Positions 1 through 18,000 of a DNA stretch of 64,000 bases are shown here, piece after piece. Under the pieces are notes generated by a model. The model was not told where the DNA came from and searched no databases. It was given only the letters and a program-made list of their open reading frames with translations. The position numbers and the translations under genes were made by a program. The first letter of the stretch is position 1. Each line of letters opens with the position of its first letter. The stretch is from Anisakis pegreffii (lineage: Eukaryota; Nematoda; Chromadorea; Rhabditida; Anisakidae), in contig JAPYMA010003026.1 in NCBI GenBank assembly GCA_035041965.1, positions 124,001 to 188,000 on the forward strand. The letters are read 5' to 3'.

Positions 1-591
1 CTTGAAAAGATGATCACAACAGCAAATATGTCGATGCACTCGTACCTGGAGGAGTTGTCACTACGGCTGAAATAAAATTCAGGCTTATCATGATAACAAT
101 GACAATGCAAAAGACAGAATAACATAAATAAAGCCGTTAAAACAATTAATAACTTAATTCTTTTTATGCACCTACACTAGACTAAATGATTTTCTCATCG
201 CTACCATCAACATTCGCCGCCTGAGATCAACCACCTACTTCTAATATTTGAAACCTCGAGCAAAGAGTTCGGATGATTCCCCGTATTAAGTTAACGATAA
301 AAATGTCTGCTTTGTTTGAAAGGATTTCAACAACTCCTCATAAAGCATACTTGGTGTTTACCGACCAGACAATACCGGACTAATCAATCGTCAAATTCAC
401 CATAACTTATAGGCTGCTTCTAATTCAACCTTCACAATATACAAGATCATAATTAAGTAGATCAATTGCTAAAAACCTACCAGCGGCTTGTACCGAGACG
501 TGGTTTACGGTTGCCAATGCCCACAATGAAGCGATTATAAACGTCGATTGCATGAACATATTCACACGAAGTAGTGTTCTGGCTAATGTTT
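1..591 (-). CDS. Partial unrecognised protein, two internal exons
   Basis: Two minus-strand exons fit together in phase. Exon 591-481 follows the acceptor ATTGCAG and reads NISQNTTSCEYVHAIDVYNR then FIVGIGNRKPRLGTSR, ending at donor GTAGGT. Exon 66-1 follows acceptor TTTTATTTCAG and reads RSDNSSRYECIDIFAVVIIF before leaving the window. The split codon TG+C gives a cysteine. The visible part has N-glycosylation sequons (NIS, NTT, NSS), several cysteines, and a hydrophobic stretch (about IDIFAVVIIF) that could begin a membrane segment, so it may be an extracellular loop next to a transmembrane helix. I do not recognise the family. Upstream exons were not found: the nearest candidate at about 970-920 would create a stop at the junction. 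A plus-strand reading of bases 1-75 is also open to a stop codon, but it lacks the splice support. Confidence 0.35.
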
Positions 592-2906
592 CTGCAATGA
601 TGATAAACCCCAACAATTGAGTTAACTTCAAAATGCCAATCAATTAAATTTATCTTCCAGGTAATCAATCCCTTTTTTATGCCTTCACATGAATAGATAT
701 TACTTAGTCCTAAGCGCTACTCAAGTTTCTATGAAGACGCAATTGAATACAATGCATAACAGCTTCTGATCACGGAATCATCGAGGCGCTGAAAGAAGCT
801 CAAAGAAAATTCCACTAACTTCACGAGATGCTTGGATGGTTGAATTAAGAGAGTAGACTGAAGAGCCAATGTCTAATAAGAGACCACTGGTTATAAAAGC
901 GTTTCGTCTGAAACGAGTGAGTCGAGGCCACGATACCAGGTGACTGTCGAACAGGCCAAATTGACTGAGAGATCTAACTGAATTCATCACTTATTATATG
1001 CGCTTTTCATCGGAATCGTCCAGTGAACAGTCAATATTTTGCAACAGAAACATTTCGTTTGCTAACCAAAATGTATCTTTATGCATTATTCGCTCGAATG
1101 AGTGACAACAACTGCCTTTGATATATTTGTATTTTGTCCCAGCGTCGATTAAAAAATACGGCCAATGTTTATGGAGGACGAGAACAATAGGTGTGATGGA
1201 TGCTCAATTGGCTAGACCGTGAAAGTAGGCTATTGTAATATTCTCCTATTCATGCTTATTGTCATAAGCCCTACTCATCTCAACAGAATCTGGCATCTGA
1301 ATGATTCAAGTTTCAGAGCTATCATCAAAGTAAAATTTCGGCAGCACTAATAGACTATAGAACAGCTTCTGAGAGAATATTCTTCACGAGTTTTTGGGAA
1401 CAGTTGTAAAACACTGGAACAGGAAATACCGCAGTTGTTTCTATCGTTTAAACTCACTGCAATTATAGTATTACAGAGTATCTGATATGGAAATTTAGAG
1501 GAAGTGAACTGTGCTCAAGGAGTTGATGATAGCACTGATTCGTAACTAATAACGCTGATAATAACACTGATTCCTATATTGACTCGCTCAGATCACAACC
1601 CTTTATGCATCAATACTTTCGATTCTCGTTTCGAATTTGCACTATTATCAGTAACAGTGACGTGATTTAGCGTAATTCATTTCAGCTAGTTCCTTTCATC
1701 ACTTCTTCCTCATCGCCTCCCAAGAATTTCAATCAGTGATTCACAAAGAATCGAATTTCTTAAATAGTTCCAATTTGACTCATACAGGTTACGCTACGAG
1801 TGAATTTGTTCGGAATATCGCTGGAATGTTTTCGAAAAATCTTCACCTGGCTGAACCTGAAACTGTGTTTTTGATTTTGCAAAAACTGGTGGATTTCTGC
1901 TCATGCCAAAGCTCTACGATGAATCTGCTGCAGACGGCGTTTCACTGCGAACATTTATGCTTTAGACGTTTACACGTCTCTGTGCACACGATAAGATTCG
2001 TTTGCATTATGTAGCACATTGTGTGATCGCATCTGAACAAATAACACCACTATAGCAGAGATTCGAGTCGGCAGATCACAGATCACACAAATGCGCTATT
2101 TGAAAACGAACGACAATGAGCGAATGAGACTATGAATCCACGTATTGTGTTCATACGGTAAGTTTCATATGTGTTGCTTGATTAGCTAGCATTGAATGTA
2201 TCGAGGAAATCAGCTATGATCGAATGCATTTTCAAATGGTGTTCAGTTTTTAGAACTGTAAACTGCGACTAAAGATAGAAAGTATTAATGCAAAAGACTT
2301 GGCTAGATAACAGATTTATTTGCTCCCATGAAAGTTGACGTTCCTTAGGAACGATTCCGCATAAAAATATGATCAAGAAATGACACTGAAAAGCACATCT
2401 AATATTCAGTTCATGCAACCATAATCTCCCATTCACGATATGTTTGTTAAAATTTGATCAACAAGCTGAACCAAGGCCAAATTCACTGAGATCATATCGT
2501 TGGCGGTGAAAGAAATTTTTAGACAATCCTTGATAGCGGATGATTAACCAAATGTGAAACATTTGCAGTCGGATTGCGCCGTACCGAGAAATATATCCGG
2601 CTTTGACGTTCATCACAATTCAAACAAGTCGCATGACAGCATCGTATTCTGAAAAACATAGAAAGCACTAGAATAGTCTGATAGTACAGAAATCTTTTGC
2701 ATTACATCAAAATTCCGAGAAACAGCAACTTCGTATGGTGTGACTGAAGTGTCACACGGAGAGACTAAAGCGTTCACTCAAAAAACATCGATTGGCCATG
2801 CAATTCAAAAATTCGAGCTGATTTTTGATTCATGTTGACTTTTTTCCCCTGCATACTCAGATGAACTACGTCAGCAACTTGATGTGATCTGTTTTACTGG
2901 CATGAT
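592..2906. other. Intergenic or intronic stretch, nothing assigned
   Basis: The stretch lies between the two left-edge exons and the stop codon of the K+ channel gene. It is AT-rich with scattered short open frames on both strands and no motif I recognise. Upstream exons of the left-edge gene should lie here if that model is right, because they would be on the same strand. The 3' untranslated region of the channel gene should also start at its left-going end. Confidence 0.4.
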
Positions 2907-7154
<4,248 letters not shown>

Positions 7155-10091
7155 TTCAACAAACAGTTACGTCGCAAACTTGAGTTCTTCCATCCTCTTG
7201 ATTCGAACTCTCCAGAAAAGAATCGTTGTGAGTGCTGGAAAACGGCAAAGAGACCAAGTATTCGAGAATTTTAGAATAATCCTCAAATAATCCCATTCAC
7301 AAGCTTATGATTTACACGTCGAGATGCTCAACACAATGTAGCGCTTGATAATATGATTGACTGAGTTTGTGATATAGCAGTCTAACGACAACTTATGATG
7401 TATTGCTCATTGCATTTGTGAAGTTCTAACAGTTATCATAGGAAGTGAGAAAATTTCTAGCGCAAATCCACCAAAATGGACACAATGAACTGTAAAAAAA
7501 ATTTCAGATCGTTGAAAATTATCGTTCAGATTAAACACCAAAGAAACGAAACATGGAAGCGCTATAAATGCGTAGATGTTAACGACAAAATAAGGCACGT
7601 TTGAGGATCGTTCACTTATTAGCATCTAGTATTGATGGCACATCATGTAGACGACATTCGTAGGGCAGTCAGCTATATGTCTGTGCTAAATGAACACGCA
7701 CATATCCACGAAATCGATAGTTTCTCATAGTAATACTCTGGATGAAGGATTACGTTATCGTTTTGTTGTTGTTATATTGAATACTAACATCATTGAACAC
7801 TACCGAGAAACTGAACGCTAAATTAATTGGAAGCGTTCCCTTGAAATTCAGATTGCACGCACTCAAAAACAAGCAACTAACTGACCAGTTGATGTCATTT
7901 TGTCTTATTTCTACGAATCTACATCCGACTAAGATAAACGCTTCGTAAGCAAATTACATAACAAATTCGATAGATATTTGATTATCTCAGTCAACAGAGG
8001 TAATCAAGTCTTTCAAGTAGATTCAGCACGTTCTTGAGTATTGAGTTGATATTTTCGCCAGTAACCATTGTGCTAATATAAGAATCGTTGGTTCATCAAT
8101 CGAACTTCGTGGATCTCTTGTGGTATGGAGCAAGACAACTCTTCAAATCAGATTTAGTTGATGAAAAGATCAGAGTTGATCAAGCGGGCATGGTCGAGAT
8201 CAAGTGAGGAGATTAGCCATTTTCGATGGCCTGATGGTACGTAATTTTTTACAGTCAGAACAGGCTGGCGAGTTGGTGGAATTTTAAAAGGTTCACATGA
8301 ATTAAGCTGAATTTTAGGTACCTATAGGTTAAAACATCAGTTTGTGCTTATGCTTCGCACCAATCTCACTAGCCTACTAGTTGCTCACATCCTTCGAAAA
8401 CATATCCATTCGATGACGTTCGACAATATTCGAACCAGCACTGTGTGAATGCTTTTCAGCAGACTCGTCAAAAAGTTCCAGAGATGTTAAAGGTTGTCAG
8501 CTATGCGACAGCTTTCATGTTGCTGAGTTGATCAATTTTGATGTACAAACAGTTTGTGTGAATGAAATTGGCATGCTGAAACGATTGCATTCATGATGAA
8601 TTGCAAAAACACGGCTCTCCAAAAATTCTTTTCATGGCAGTAAACGTCATGTGTTCGGCATGATTTAATCCGTTTTTATTATGACAATTCGTATGCTTTA
8701 TGGTGTATTTTGTATTGATTCTGAATGATGCCACATTAAATATTAATCAACTTTGCATTATATTTGTTCAGTGCCATCAAACACTCATCGTTCCATATAG
8801 CGTCAGTTTCATGGCTCATCTTTTCAATGAAATTTGCTCTTTGCTCGATTTCTATTTCATTTTTCAGAATGGATTCCAATTCCAATGTTCAGTTTCCTCC
8901 ATAAAATCCAGCAAAATACTGTGTTGTGGTTTGTTCTTGTCTCGCAGAAAATCAGTCTTCATTTGTTCAATTAGCTTTTTGAGATGTGAATTTGCTCATC
9001 GATTAGGTTATTACTACAGTTTGATTATGGAAGTTGTCTTCTTAGACGACGATCATGACTGATGAATTCAGATGTTGAATCCAGATGAAATCTTGTTCAT
9101 TTCAGTCTATTTCATTTGTATTACTGATCATTATACGGTTTTATTGTCGATGCGCTGGTTCAGCGTGCATAAAGCATGTGATAAGAATGAAGTTTGTCGT
9201 AGACAGTACTTGAAAAGAGAGTGCCATAAGAATGAGAAATTCGTCAAAATCACAAGCAATTTAGCGTCTGCACATGGCATGAGAGGAATTTACAGAATAG
9301 AGGAAAAGAATGAAAATTTTTCAGAGAGTATTTACATGATCATATTGGTAACGCTAAAGATTAGAACCATTAGCATGGTTTACGAAGTAGTTAGCTCAGT
9401 TATGAGTTGATTGTCGAGAACTGGTTGGGGTATGTTGTTTTTCAGTGGGAATAAAAGTAAATTTTCGAATTTCTTGTCACTTTGAATAACTTTCGAGAGG
9501 GGAAATGCACTAAAATCGATGCTAGATTCAGATTCTGTAGAAAAGTTCAATTAAAATACTAGTGAAAACTGTTCGACGAATTCGAAGCAAACTAATTGTT
9601 GTTGGCAAACGATTGAACGTATGTGGAAACAATTACGACGTTAGAAGTGTAAAAGCTAACAATATGACACAAATTACGGCCATTGAATGCTAGAATTGTG
9701 AAATTCATCAACATTCTTGTGTGTTTCCTTCTGAACGAAAACGAGAGCATAATGAGATACTTGAATTGTCTTCGAGATACTTTTGTATCTCGAAGATCAA
9801 TTTCTCGCAGATTGAATACGTATCAAATGTGTTGTGTTACGAAATTTCAATACCCAAATTGCATTTTCATTTATTGCAGTTGGGCAGTTAATTTTAGACG
9901 AAACGCGCTCTATGACAGGAAATGAACAACTGAACTTTTGGATATTTGACTGAACAGTCTAAAAATAACATTGAAGACGTCATTAACAGTAATAAAATAA
10001 TGATGATGACAATTTATAACACTACTGATAACAATAAATTATGTGTTCAGTTGATTCGATGATGTCAGACGTGTTAGTTGCTTTTTTTCAG
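7155..10091. other. Intergenic stretch upstream of the K+ channel
   Basis: This lies between the channel start codon (minus strand) and the possible small membrane protein gene (plus strand), so it should hold the promoters of both. It is AT-rich. Two plus-strand open frames at 8700-9062 and 9072-9410 run through T-rich sequence, but they show no recognisable domain, codon pattern or splice frame. I see no RNA gene and no clear TATA element. Confidence 0.4.
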
Positions 10092-10095
10092 GATT

Positions 10096-10632
10096 ATGGA
10101 AATGACAGATTATATTCAGCTCTCAGATGAAGTGTTCACAACAAATGTCCTCCTTCTGTTAATTCTTTGTCTCGTCATAATATCGATCATTTACTTGATC
10201 GTTTTCACCGTAACAAAGCGCATGAGAGCACAAGACGAGAAGGTTCGTTCGGTTTTATTCACTTGAATGACCACCTTCACTCTCCCGAAATCAAACCAGA
10301 GAAATTTCCGATCAGTTTATCAAATCTATCAGATTGCTTCCAGATATTGACCAAATAAACTTTGCCGTACTTGACATGATGATGATCCGATAGTAATTCC
10401 AGTTCTTGATGAAGTGAAGCGGTGTTGAAGAACGGTTCTAGGTGTTCCACATTGGGACGTATGGAACAACACAATCACAACATTTTATCAAGTGAATTTT
10501 ATTGAAAATTCAAATTTTTTGTCGATTCACTAACCATGTCAACTATCCCATGAACGTGCATAAATGTTTTATGAATTTCAGTCAAACCGCAATAACAACA
10601 CTGAATTAATTGCGAATTTTCAGTTGAATTAA
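10096..10632 (+). CDS. Possible small single-pass membrane protein
   Basis: Two exons join in phase: 10096-10242 and 10582-10632, giving 65 residues. A strong acceptor (CTTTTTTTCAG, ending at 10091) lies four bases before the first ATG, as expected for a spliced-leader trans-splice site. Residues about 17-38 form one hydrophobic helix (TNVLLLLILCLVIISIIYLI), followed at once by the basic run TKRMRAQDEK, which suggests the N-terminus is outside and the tail in the cytosol. Exon 1 ends at donor GTTCGT, the same hexamer used twice in the nlf-1 gene nearby. Exon 2 follows ATGAATTTCAG and encodes a polar Asn-rich tail ending FQLN. I recognise no family. It could instead be an internal exon of a larger gene, or chance. 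The support is splice sites, phase and the helix-plus-basic pattern. Confidence 0.4.
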
Positions 10633-12095
10633 AATTGAAGGAAACTTTTGTTGTTTGATGACTGCAGAAAAAAAAACACTGTATGTATTAGAGAATTTTG
10701 TAAACGTTTAATAACGAATCAGCATCTTTAACGTATAATAATAATATTCAAAATAATAATGATAATTATAGAAATACTTTTATGGAATAATAACATAACA
10801 CAAATTAGCAAAATCAATCACATCGTTAGTCAGTACAATTATTGACACAAACAAATAAAAGTGTTAATGAAAGTGAGAGCAATGAAAATATTGTGAAAAC
10901 AGAAATCGTCGTAATCAATTGCGATAACGATAAAATGATAACAACCTCCAATAACGGTAATGATGATAATGATAACGATAGAGACGATCAAAAGTGAAAT
11001 CCAAGTTTATCCATTTGTGAGTGCTTCATTTGTTCATTAGAAACGTCAATTTCAAGTCATTCATTCAAACTGTGCAACTGTATCAACGTGAAGACTGCCG
11101 GTATTGAAAGCATTTTTCTTTGTGATTCAATATGATTTTTTCACTTGTTTGGCAAAATCATCAACTAAGAACGTCGACACCAGTCATCATTATCATCGAC
11201 CAATGCCTAGCCCCTTGAGGAGACTGATATTCACCGGTTGCATGCTCTCATTGAAACAGCGTAATCGAGGTTAGAGAGACTCACTTCGATAGGAGTTACT
11301 TTCTGGTTTGTTCCACTTAATTATTGTTCCAGTACGCAACAATTATCACATAATTGGCACATAGTAAGGGAAGACGGTGAATAGAGAAACTGTTGTTTGA
11401 GCAGTATATGGAATAGTTTATCAACAGTGATTTTGATACTGAATATTCATTTTCAATTTGAAATCAAGCGAATCTGCGTTAAACGGATAATTTCAGTGAA
11501 CGCATTTTGCGTGAACAAGTGAATTTGACCAGTGAATCAGTCAAATCAATTGATTTGATCAATCAAATCGATTGATGATCTCTTCGTATCGGCAGCAGCA
11601 ATAGCAGCAGCAGTGATTCAATCATAACAGATCGTTTCCGGATGATCAACAAAATTCGATTCTTAATTCAACTCTTAAGTGAATGAATACAGTTAGAATG
11701 TTGACGATTCCGAAAGATTCATCTAATCACTTCTCCGTCTTCAACTTATTCGTGCTTATCTTGGTGAAAAGCGGCGAGTTGAGGTGAAACAAAGCACGAC
11801 GACAAATGTTCTCTGTCAGCATTTATGCTAGAGCATTAGCAAACATCAAAAAGTATTCTTCAACTCTCAATGGAACAGAAATAATACAGGTGAAACACAC
11901 ACAAATTCATCATTGTTTTTCCGGGCAAATCATTGAATTGAAATTGAAATACGTCAACAGTGTATGGAACGAATGAAGTCGAATTCATTTTAGACATTAA
12001 AAATTGGGAAACCAATTGATTCATTCTCAACACTAAACACAAAATGACAACGAAAATTAAAAAAGTTGAAAAAATGGCGGTGTTCTGAGCAAATA
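10633..12095. other. Intergenic, AT-rich low complexity with one hairpin
   Basis: Bases about 10735-10990 are low-complexity runs of AATAAT, GATAAT and GATAACGAT type. A near-perfect palindrome lies at 11546-11575, with arms TCAATTGATTTGAT and ATCAAATCGATTGA, one mismatch and a two-base centre. A short CAG-type stretch lies at about 11593-11615. The 3' untranslated region of nlf-1 should begin at the right end, reading leftward. No coding exon was identified. Confidence 0.5.
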
Positions 12096-15000
12096 TTACC
12101 AAAAAACAACGAAAGCAAACAACGAAAAGAACAGCACTTCAGTCACCATACGAAGAAACAACCGTGATACGACGCGATATCGATCAGTCGAGGCAATTAG
12201 CCGTGATCCAGACGATGAGGAAGATGCCCTCCTCCATTGCACTCTCGACTCAGCATTTCTCATCACAACCCGACGTCTTGATCTTGCTGTCGTTCGCCAT
12301 TCACTAATATAGTTATCCACCTCCTCAGGCTCATTCCCCGCCCGTTTCTCATAGCCATCATCGGTCGCCTCGTCGCCTAAATCATTTTCGTCACCACCTG
12401 TGGAATCCAAGCGATACACTTCATTCTGTCGTCGGCGATTGCGCTCGTCAGTATCACCGTTCGACAACTGGATCATATCGTATCGATCATCTGCATAGGC
12501 TGACAGACTCTTTGCGATTCCATCGTTCTCATCGGGCAGTTCTAGGAAATTCGAAGAACCCGGATGATGTATGGATCCGACGTAGTTGTTGGAACGACGA
12601 TTGCTCGGTGCTGATGTGGTCGGGTGATGATGAGGTGTGACTGCTGGTGAAAACACTGTTGATGAGACGGAATCAAGATGTTCGCTTGATGATTGTGACT
12701 GTTCTGTTGTAGAAGAGGTACGAAACTGAGCTCGTCTCACGGATTCCTTCCATGCGTATTGACGTTCCCGCAACGCATCACAGTATCGACGTCTTGATGA
12801 GCAATGATTTGGCGACGAGAAAAAGTCGTAGATCTGAAACAGTGATGGGTGATCGATTGAGTTTTTGCAAACATGCGCGATTTTTTCATATTCATCTTGA
12901 GAATCTTTGACTATCAGATACTATGGTAATTCAGCGGTAAATCCTTCAAACAAGCCAATGAGCTGACAAAATTTCCACGAAAAAACAAGCCAGTGAGCTC
13001 ATTAATGAATAAAAGATGAGTTTGATTTTCATAGCAACACCGAATTGTGACTTGATCATCAATTGGTCTAGTTCACACAGTGCAATTGAGCACTATGACG
13101 CGCTATATTCATCAGCTCACAACAGGAGTTCTGCGATGAACCGCAATTGGTTATTGTGTGGGTTTTACAAGTGAAGAATCGAAATAGTAAAGGGAAGTGC
13201 GGAGTCAAGTAATGAACGGACAAAAGAAATTTGAGCAAACGAACCCCTTCAGGACGATTTTGAGGCGCGTAATCGCCGACATAACGAATGATTTGCGAGG
13301 TGGACGCGAATGGCGATGCATCAGCACCTTCGATTAAATCACACGGATGTATACACGAGCAATCGGACACCGCAAAAGATGAAGATTTTTTGCGTTTCTT
13401 CGAATAGACATTTGTTGGTGGAGAAGTGGAAGAAGCAGCGATTCGTGATGATGACGAAGATGGGGATGGTGTGGGTGAAGAGGAAGAGTGAGACGATGAA
13501 GGAGAGGAAGCAAATGAAAGCAAATACGAAGACGACGACGACGACGACGAATATGGCACTGACGGTGGTATATGAACATCTGAAATTCATCACTTTTACA
13601 AAGTATACGTATAAATTTATAGTCGAGATTTTATATAGGCTTTAAAAACACCAGTAGAAATCTCTGAAACACTATGAGGTCTAAAGATGAATCAAGCTCT
13701 TGATGAACTGATAGACTAATTGTTGAGCTCTGATATCACCTCGATCGCTCACTAGCAGATTCGAGTGGACCATAACCTTGATGATCTACTTGATGAACAC
13801 ATTCAAAATATCGAAAGTTCTCAAGTGATTGAAATTTTGATGAGTTGAAAAAACTGTTGAATATGATTCGTTGAATGGATTATAGAAGTAACCTCCGCAT
13901 TGGAAGCTGGGATGACCGGCATAATCGGCAACCTTACTGGTCGCCAGATGTGGGCAGGCAAGTTGAGCAAAGTAGCACCAATTTATACATGGCTGCTCTA
14001 TCCAAATATTCACTAATTGCACCAATAGCCACTTGCGATACCATATCTGAAATTCATTCATCCAATTCACTGTTCACTGATTGTGAGCTGCACATTTGAT
14101 CAAGGCGATCATAACACTCATCAGATGATTTTTGTTGATTTTAAATGATCTCTATCGATATAATCAACTCATTAAATGCTTCATTCAGTTAGTTCATGAG
14201 CTATTCAAACAGTTTTGAGGGATTCTTCATAATCGCTTCCACATTCGCAGTAATCGGATGGAAAGAACTGGCGATAACGAGAGTAAAATATGACAATGAA
14301 TTACATTTGGGTTTACGCTTACAATTAGGCTGACAATGAGCGTTATGCTCAGGGTTTCGTGGTATACATTGAACAAATCAGATAAGGCATCTACTATACC
14401 GACGAGATGAGGCATCTGATAAGCAGGCAGATAACTCGTCGGCGTGAGCCTCAGCTCAAGCCAAAGGGCAAATGTAATTCATTGCTATATTCCAATTTGA
14501 TTATGGCCACTTGATGAAAAGTCTTATGGACTGATCCGTTTCTCTCATAACTGTCGGTGCTTGCTTCCGCTTTTTTTCAGCGAATAATCACTATCCAAAC
14601 AAACTATCAAACTGTCAAAATTTTCACATCGTTCTCATCCCCTATGTAAACAGTGTGCATCTTCGCAGACATTTCAGTCATTTACCATCGGAACGACTCA
14701 CTTGTTCCGTTCGACTGGCAAACATTCGTTGAGATTAGCTGTCAAGTTTAGCAGAAGATAGTGGTCGTTGACCATCACATAAACAACGCCACAAATGATT
14801 GGTGGTGCGTGTTTGTGAAAAAAAAACCAAAAACAGAAAACATAAACCGACGGATGATAAGAACGAGAACTAATGGTGAATGTGATTTAGTCGAGGAGGA
14901 GTCGCGATTATTCATGTTGAGACGAGTTAAGAAGCATGAGAAACAAATTTGAGATGGCAAATCGATAGAGTGCAATCCCGAAAATCGTTTACACAATCTG

Positions 15001-18000
15001 GTCGCTTGCCGGCTGTTGGTTTTCAGCTTCCCCAACACATTTGAATAAACTATTGACTAGACGCAGTCAGTCAGTCAGTCAGTCACATAGACACACAAGA
15101 ATTTGCTTTCAAATGTGCACATGGATGTGCTGCAGTTCGAGATGTACAACGCTCACATTCATCTATCTCGATTCGCATTTATATTTGCATCTACATTCAC
15201 GTCGCTTTTCCAATGCATTCTCTTGAATGTGCTGCTGTAGTGAGGACGAAAGCTCGAAGAAACGGCAAAACGCAAAACGTAAACGATGATGAATGCAATG
15301 GAATCTCATTCCGTCAAGGAATCGTCAAAACAGATCACAATGCCATAGCCACTTAAAAGGCAAACGTTTAAACGATCCAGCAAAGTAATGCGAGGTTAGA
15401 ATGAGTTCTGATAAGAGTTGCAATAGACACCAGTTCATAGCAGACCGGTTCTTCATGGTGTTAAAGCTGTCACATATGTCAGAGAAAATTCAAAATTTAG
15501 TATTTGACCTCCTGACCTGAACAGCAAACATGAAAAACATCAAGGATCAGCAGTAGCATGAACCGCATTTTATTCGAAAAATTTCGAAAAATCTCTTTCA
15601 CAAGCGATTTAAAGAGAATTTCACTTTCCAGCGATTAAGAGAAAAGTTTACAGAGGTGCTAAAAACTTGATTCTTAGGAAGGAACCAAGGATCAATCTCC
15701 GTTGAATTTGATTTTGAAACCCATTTCAGAGTTGATCAGCTTTCACGAGAGAAGCAAGCGAATGAACGAGGATGTGCGTCGATGTGATTAGAAATCACTT
15801 TTTTTCGATTTATTTGAATTCCTTGTCAGTGCATGAATTGATGATGGGTGCTTTTCGCATGCATAAATGAATTGTGGTTATGCGGCAAGGTGAAAAACAT
15901 CAATGGACAGAAGCGTTACTGGCGTTTGGGTCGATCGAATGCTGACTAGAGGTGACAGTTCTTTTTCAGTGAGAAACTTCAGCAGAAACCACACCACTGA
16001 GATAAAACCTAACTGGACAACGATTGCGCTTCTCGATAAAAATGAAATCGCACTTGAATCTCTTGAATCTCGTCAAAATTTGGATTATCAGTTGAAAATA
16101 CGCCCTCATAAAATATCAGTAAAGCAGCGATCAAGTGGATAGATTTATGCGTGACCAAAACAAAAACTGCAAAGAACATGATGAAAGAATCATTGGATCT
16201 CAGAAAATTGTTATGAACGTTATTATGTCGTGATAAGTGATGCGTCTATGGGTGTTTTTCTGGCGTGATTGCTTGAACGAGGCAGTAGTCGACGAGAAGC
16301 AACAAATGCTGTGGATGAACGAACCCTGCAATCGGCACACGACCCGTTCGGTGAAAAAGGCCTTGTAGCGCTGGCTGTATCAACCGCTAGCATACAATCA
16401 AACCGATGCAATGTCGCATTGAATTTATCGAATGCTCGTTCCACATCTTTCATACTTTTCGCTATCTGAAATTCACATTTGATATCACTGTCACAAACAC
16501 ACACAGTCCATCATATTCTTGTAATTTTTCAACTCTGTCATGAACCAAAAAACACCATTTACAAATGTCTCATATACCAGAATCTCATTTTAACTGCAAT
16601 CAAATGCATTACTCAAGTTTCGAGTGCAATACGAAAAATTAGCGAACATGAAACACATGGACAGCCTATGAAGCTGGCACTCATCAAATTTCATTAATGG
16701 ACGTATAACTATCCGGCAGAACTCACATTCTGGAAGCACTGAAGACATTCTTGTGAGCCAGCACCAGCTAGAAGGCAGTCGCGAGCATCGGCACCATCTC
16801 GTAAATGCTCAACATTTGCATGCAAATCACTCTCGCTCTTGATACGCCTCCAATCGACGCGAAACAGTTGTGCCATCATAACATTACTCGACTGCGTGGC
16901 ACAATCACGATAAAACACGGACATTTCTCGTAATCGCTTCAATCTGGCCCATCGACCCATCTCACACAGATCGCTCGGTGCAAATTCTGACCAAACATGA
17001 CACATCTGCTTCTTGTGCGCATTGTCGCGTGCAATCCTCAACAGTGGATTCACATGAATTGTGTGAGTGTCAGTGGTTATCACTGTTATTGTTGCCGTTA
17101 TCCTGGCTTCTTCGGGTGACGACAGAAACACTTCTTCGGTTTGCGATAACGATAACGGTGACGACGATGAATGCATCATCGAAACAACAGAATGATTAGT
17201 ATCCATAACATTACTATTATACAGAGATGAGGGCGTTCGATTCGGCGAAGAAGTGATTACAGTCGCACGCACACAAAGACCCGTTGCGGCGAGACATGCA
17301 ATTACAGAAAATATATGCAAATATACGAAAAAATAGAAAGAATTTGATGAGAACACAGGTGATGATCTACTGTAGCCATTATTGTTAGCTTTATTATTAT
17401 CGCTATTATTGTTCATGGTATTGTTATTATTATTGTTATTGTCATCAGCATAACTACTTCTCTCAGAACTGGAGGTTGATGACGGCGATGATAACAATGG
17501 CGATTTATCAGAAGAATTATCGGTAAAATGCGAATTCAGCGGAGATAAAGGAAACGGATTTGAATTTAAACATGAATAATGCGACGACGTGAAATAAGGG
17601 AGAGCACTGGTAGTTTCCGTATGTGAACAACAGTTTGCTGAATTATTGGCAGTGGTGAGGTGTTGACGTTTGTGCTGTCGGGTGGTTGTACACACGCCCT
17701 TGAGGTCACAACAGTACGATGATGATATTATAGGTGATGACAATGATGACGATGATGATGAGGATTCAATGAATCTCATATCATCCAAACCACAATTTGC
17801 GGTTGTTTCGGCCCGTCCCGGATGATGCCTGAATGGAACCTCATAATGCCTTCGATACCTCAATCGTAACCACTCCACCGCACCACCATCCTCCTTCTTC
17901 TGAGAATGATGATGAGGACGATGTTGATCTTGTCGTATTGCGCAGCTTGAAGACATCATCACCTGTTGTTGTTGTTGTTGCTGGTGACAGTCTCGTTGCT

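Noticed and set aside
1736..2014. A 92-codon plus-strand frame
   Set aside because: It has no normal start, no recognised motif and no matching neighbours.
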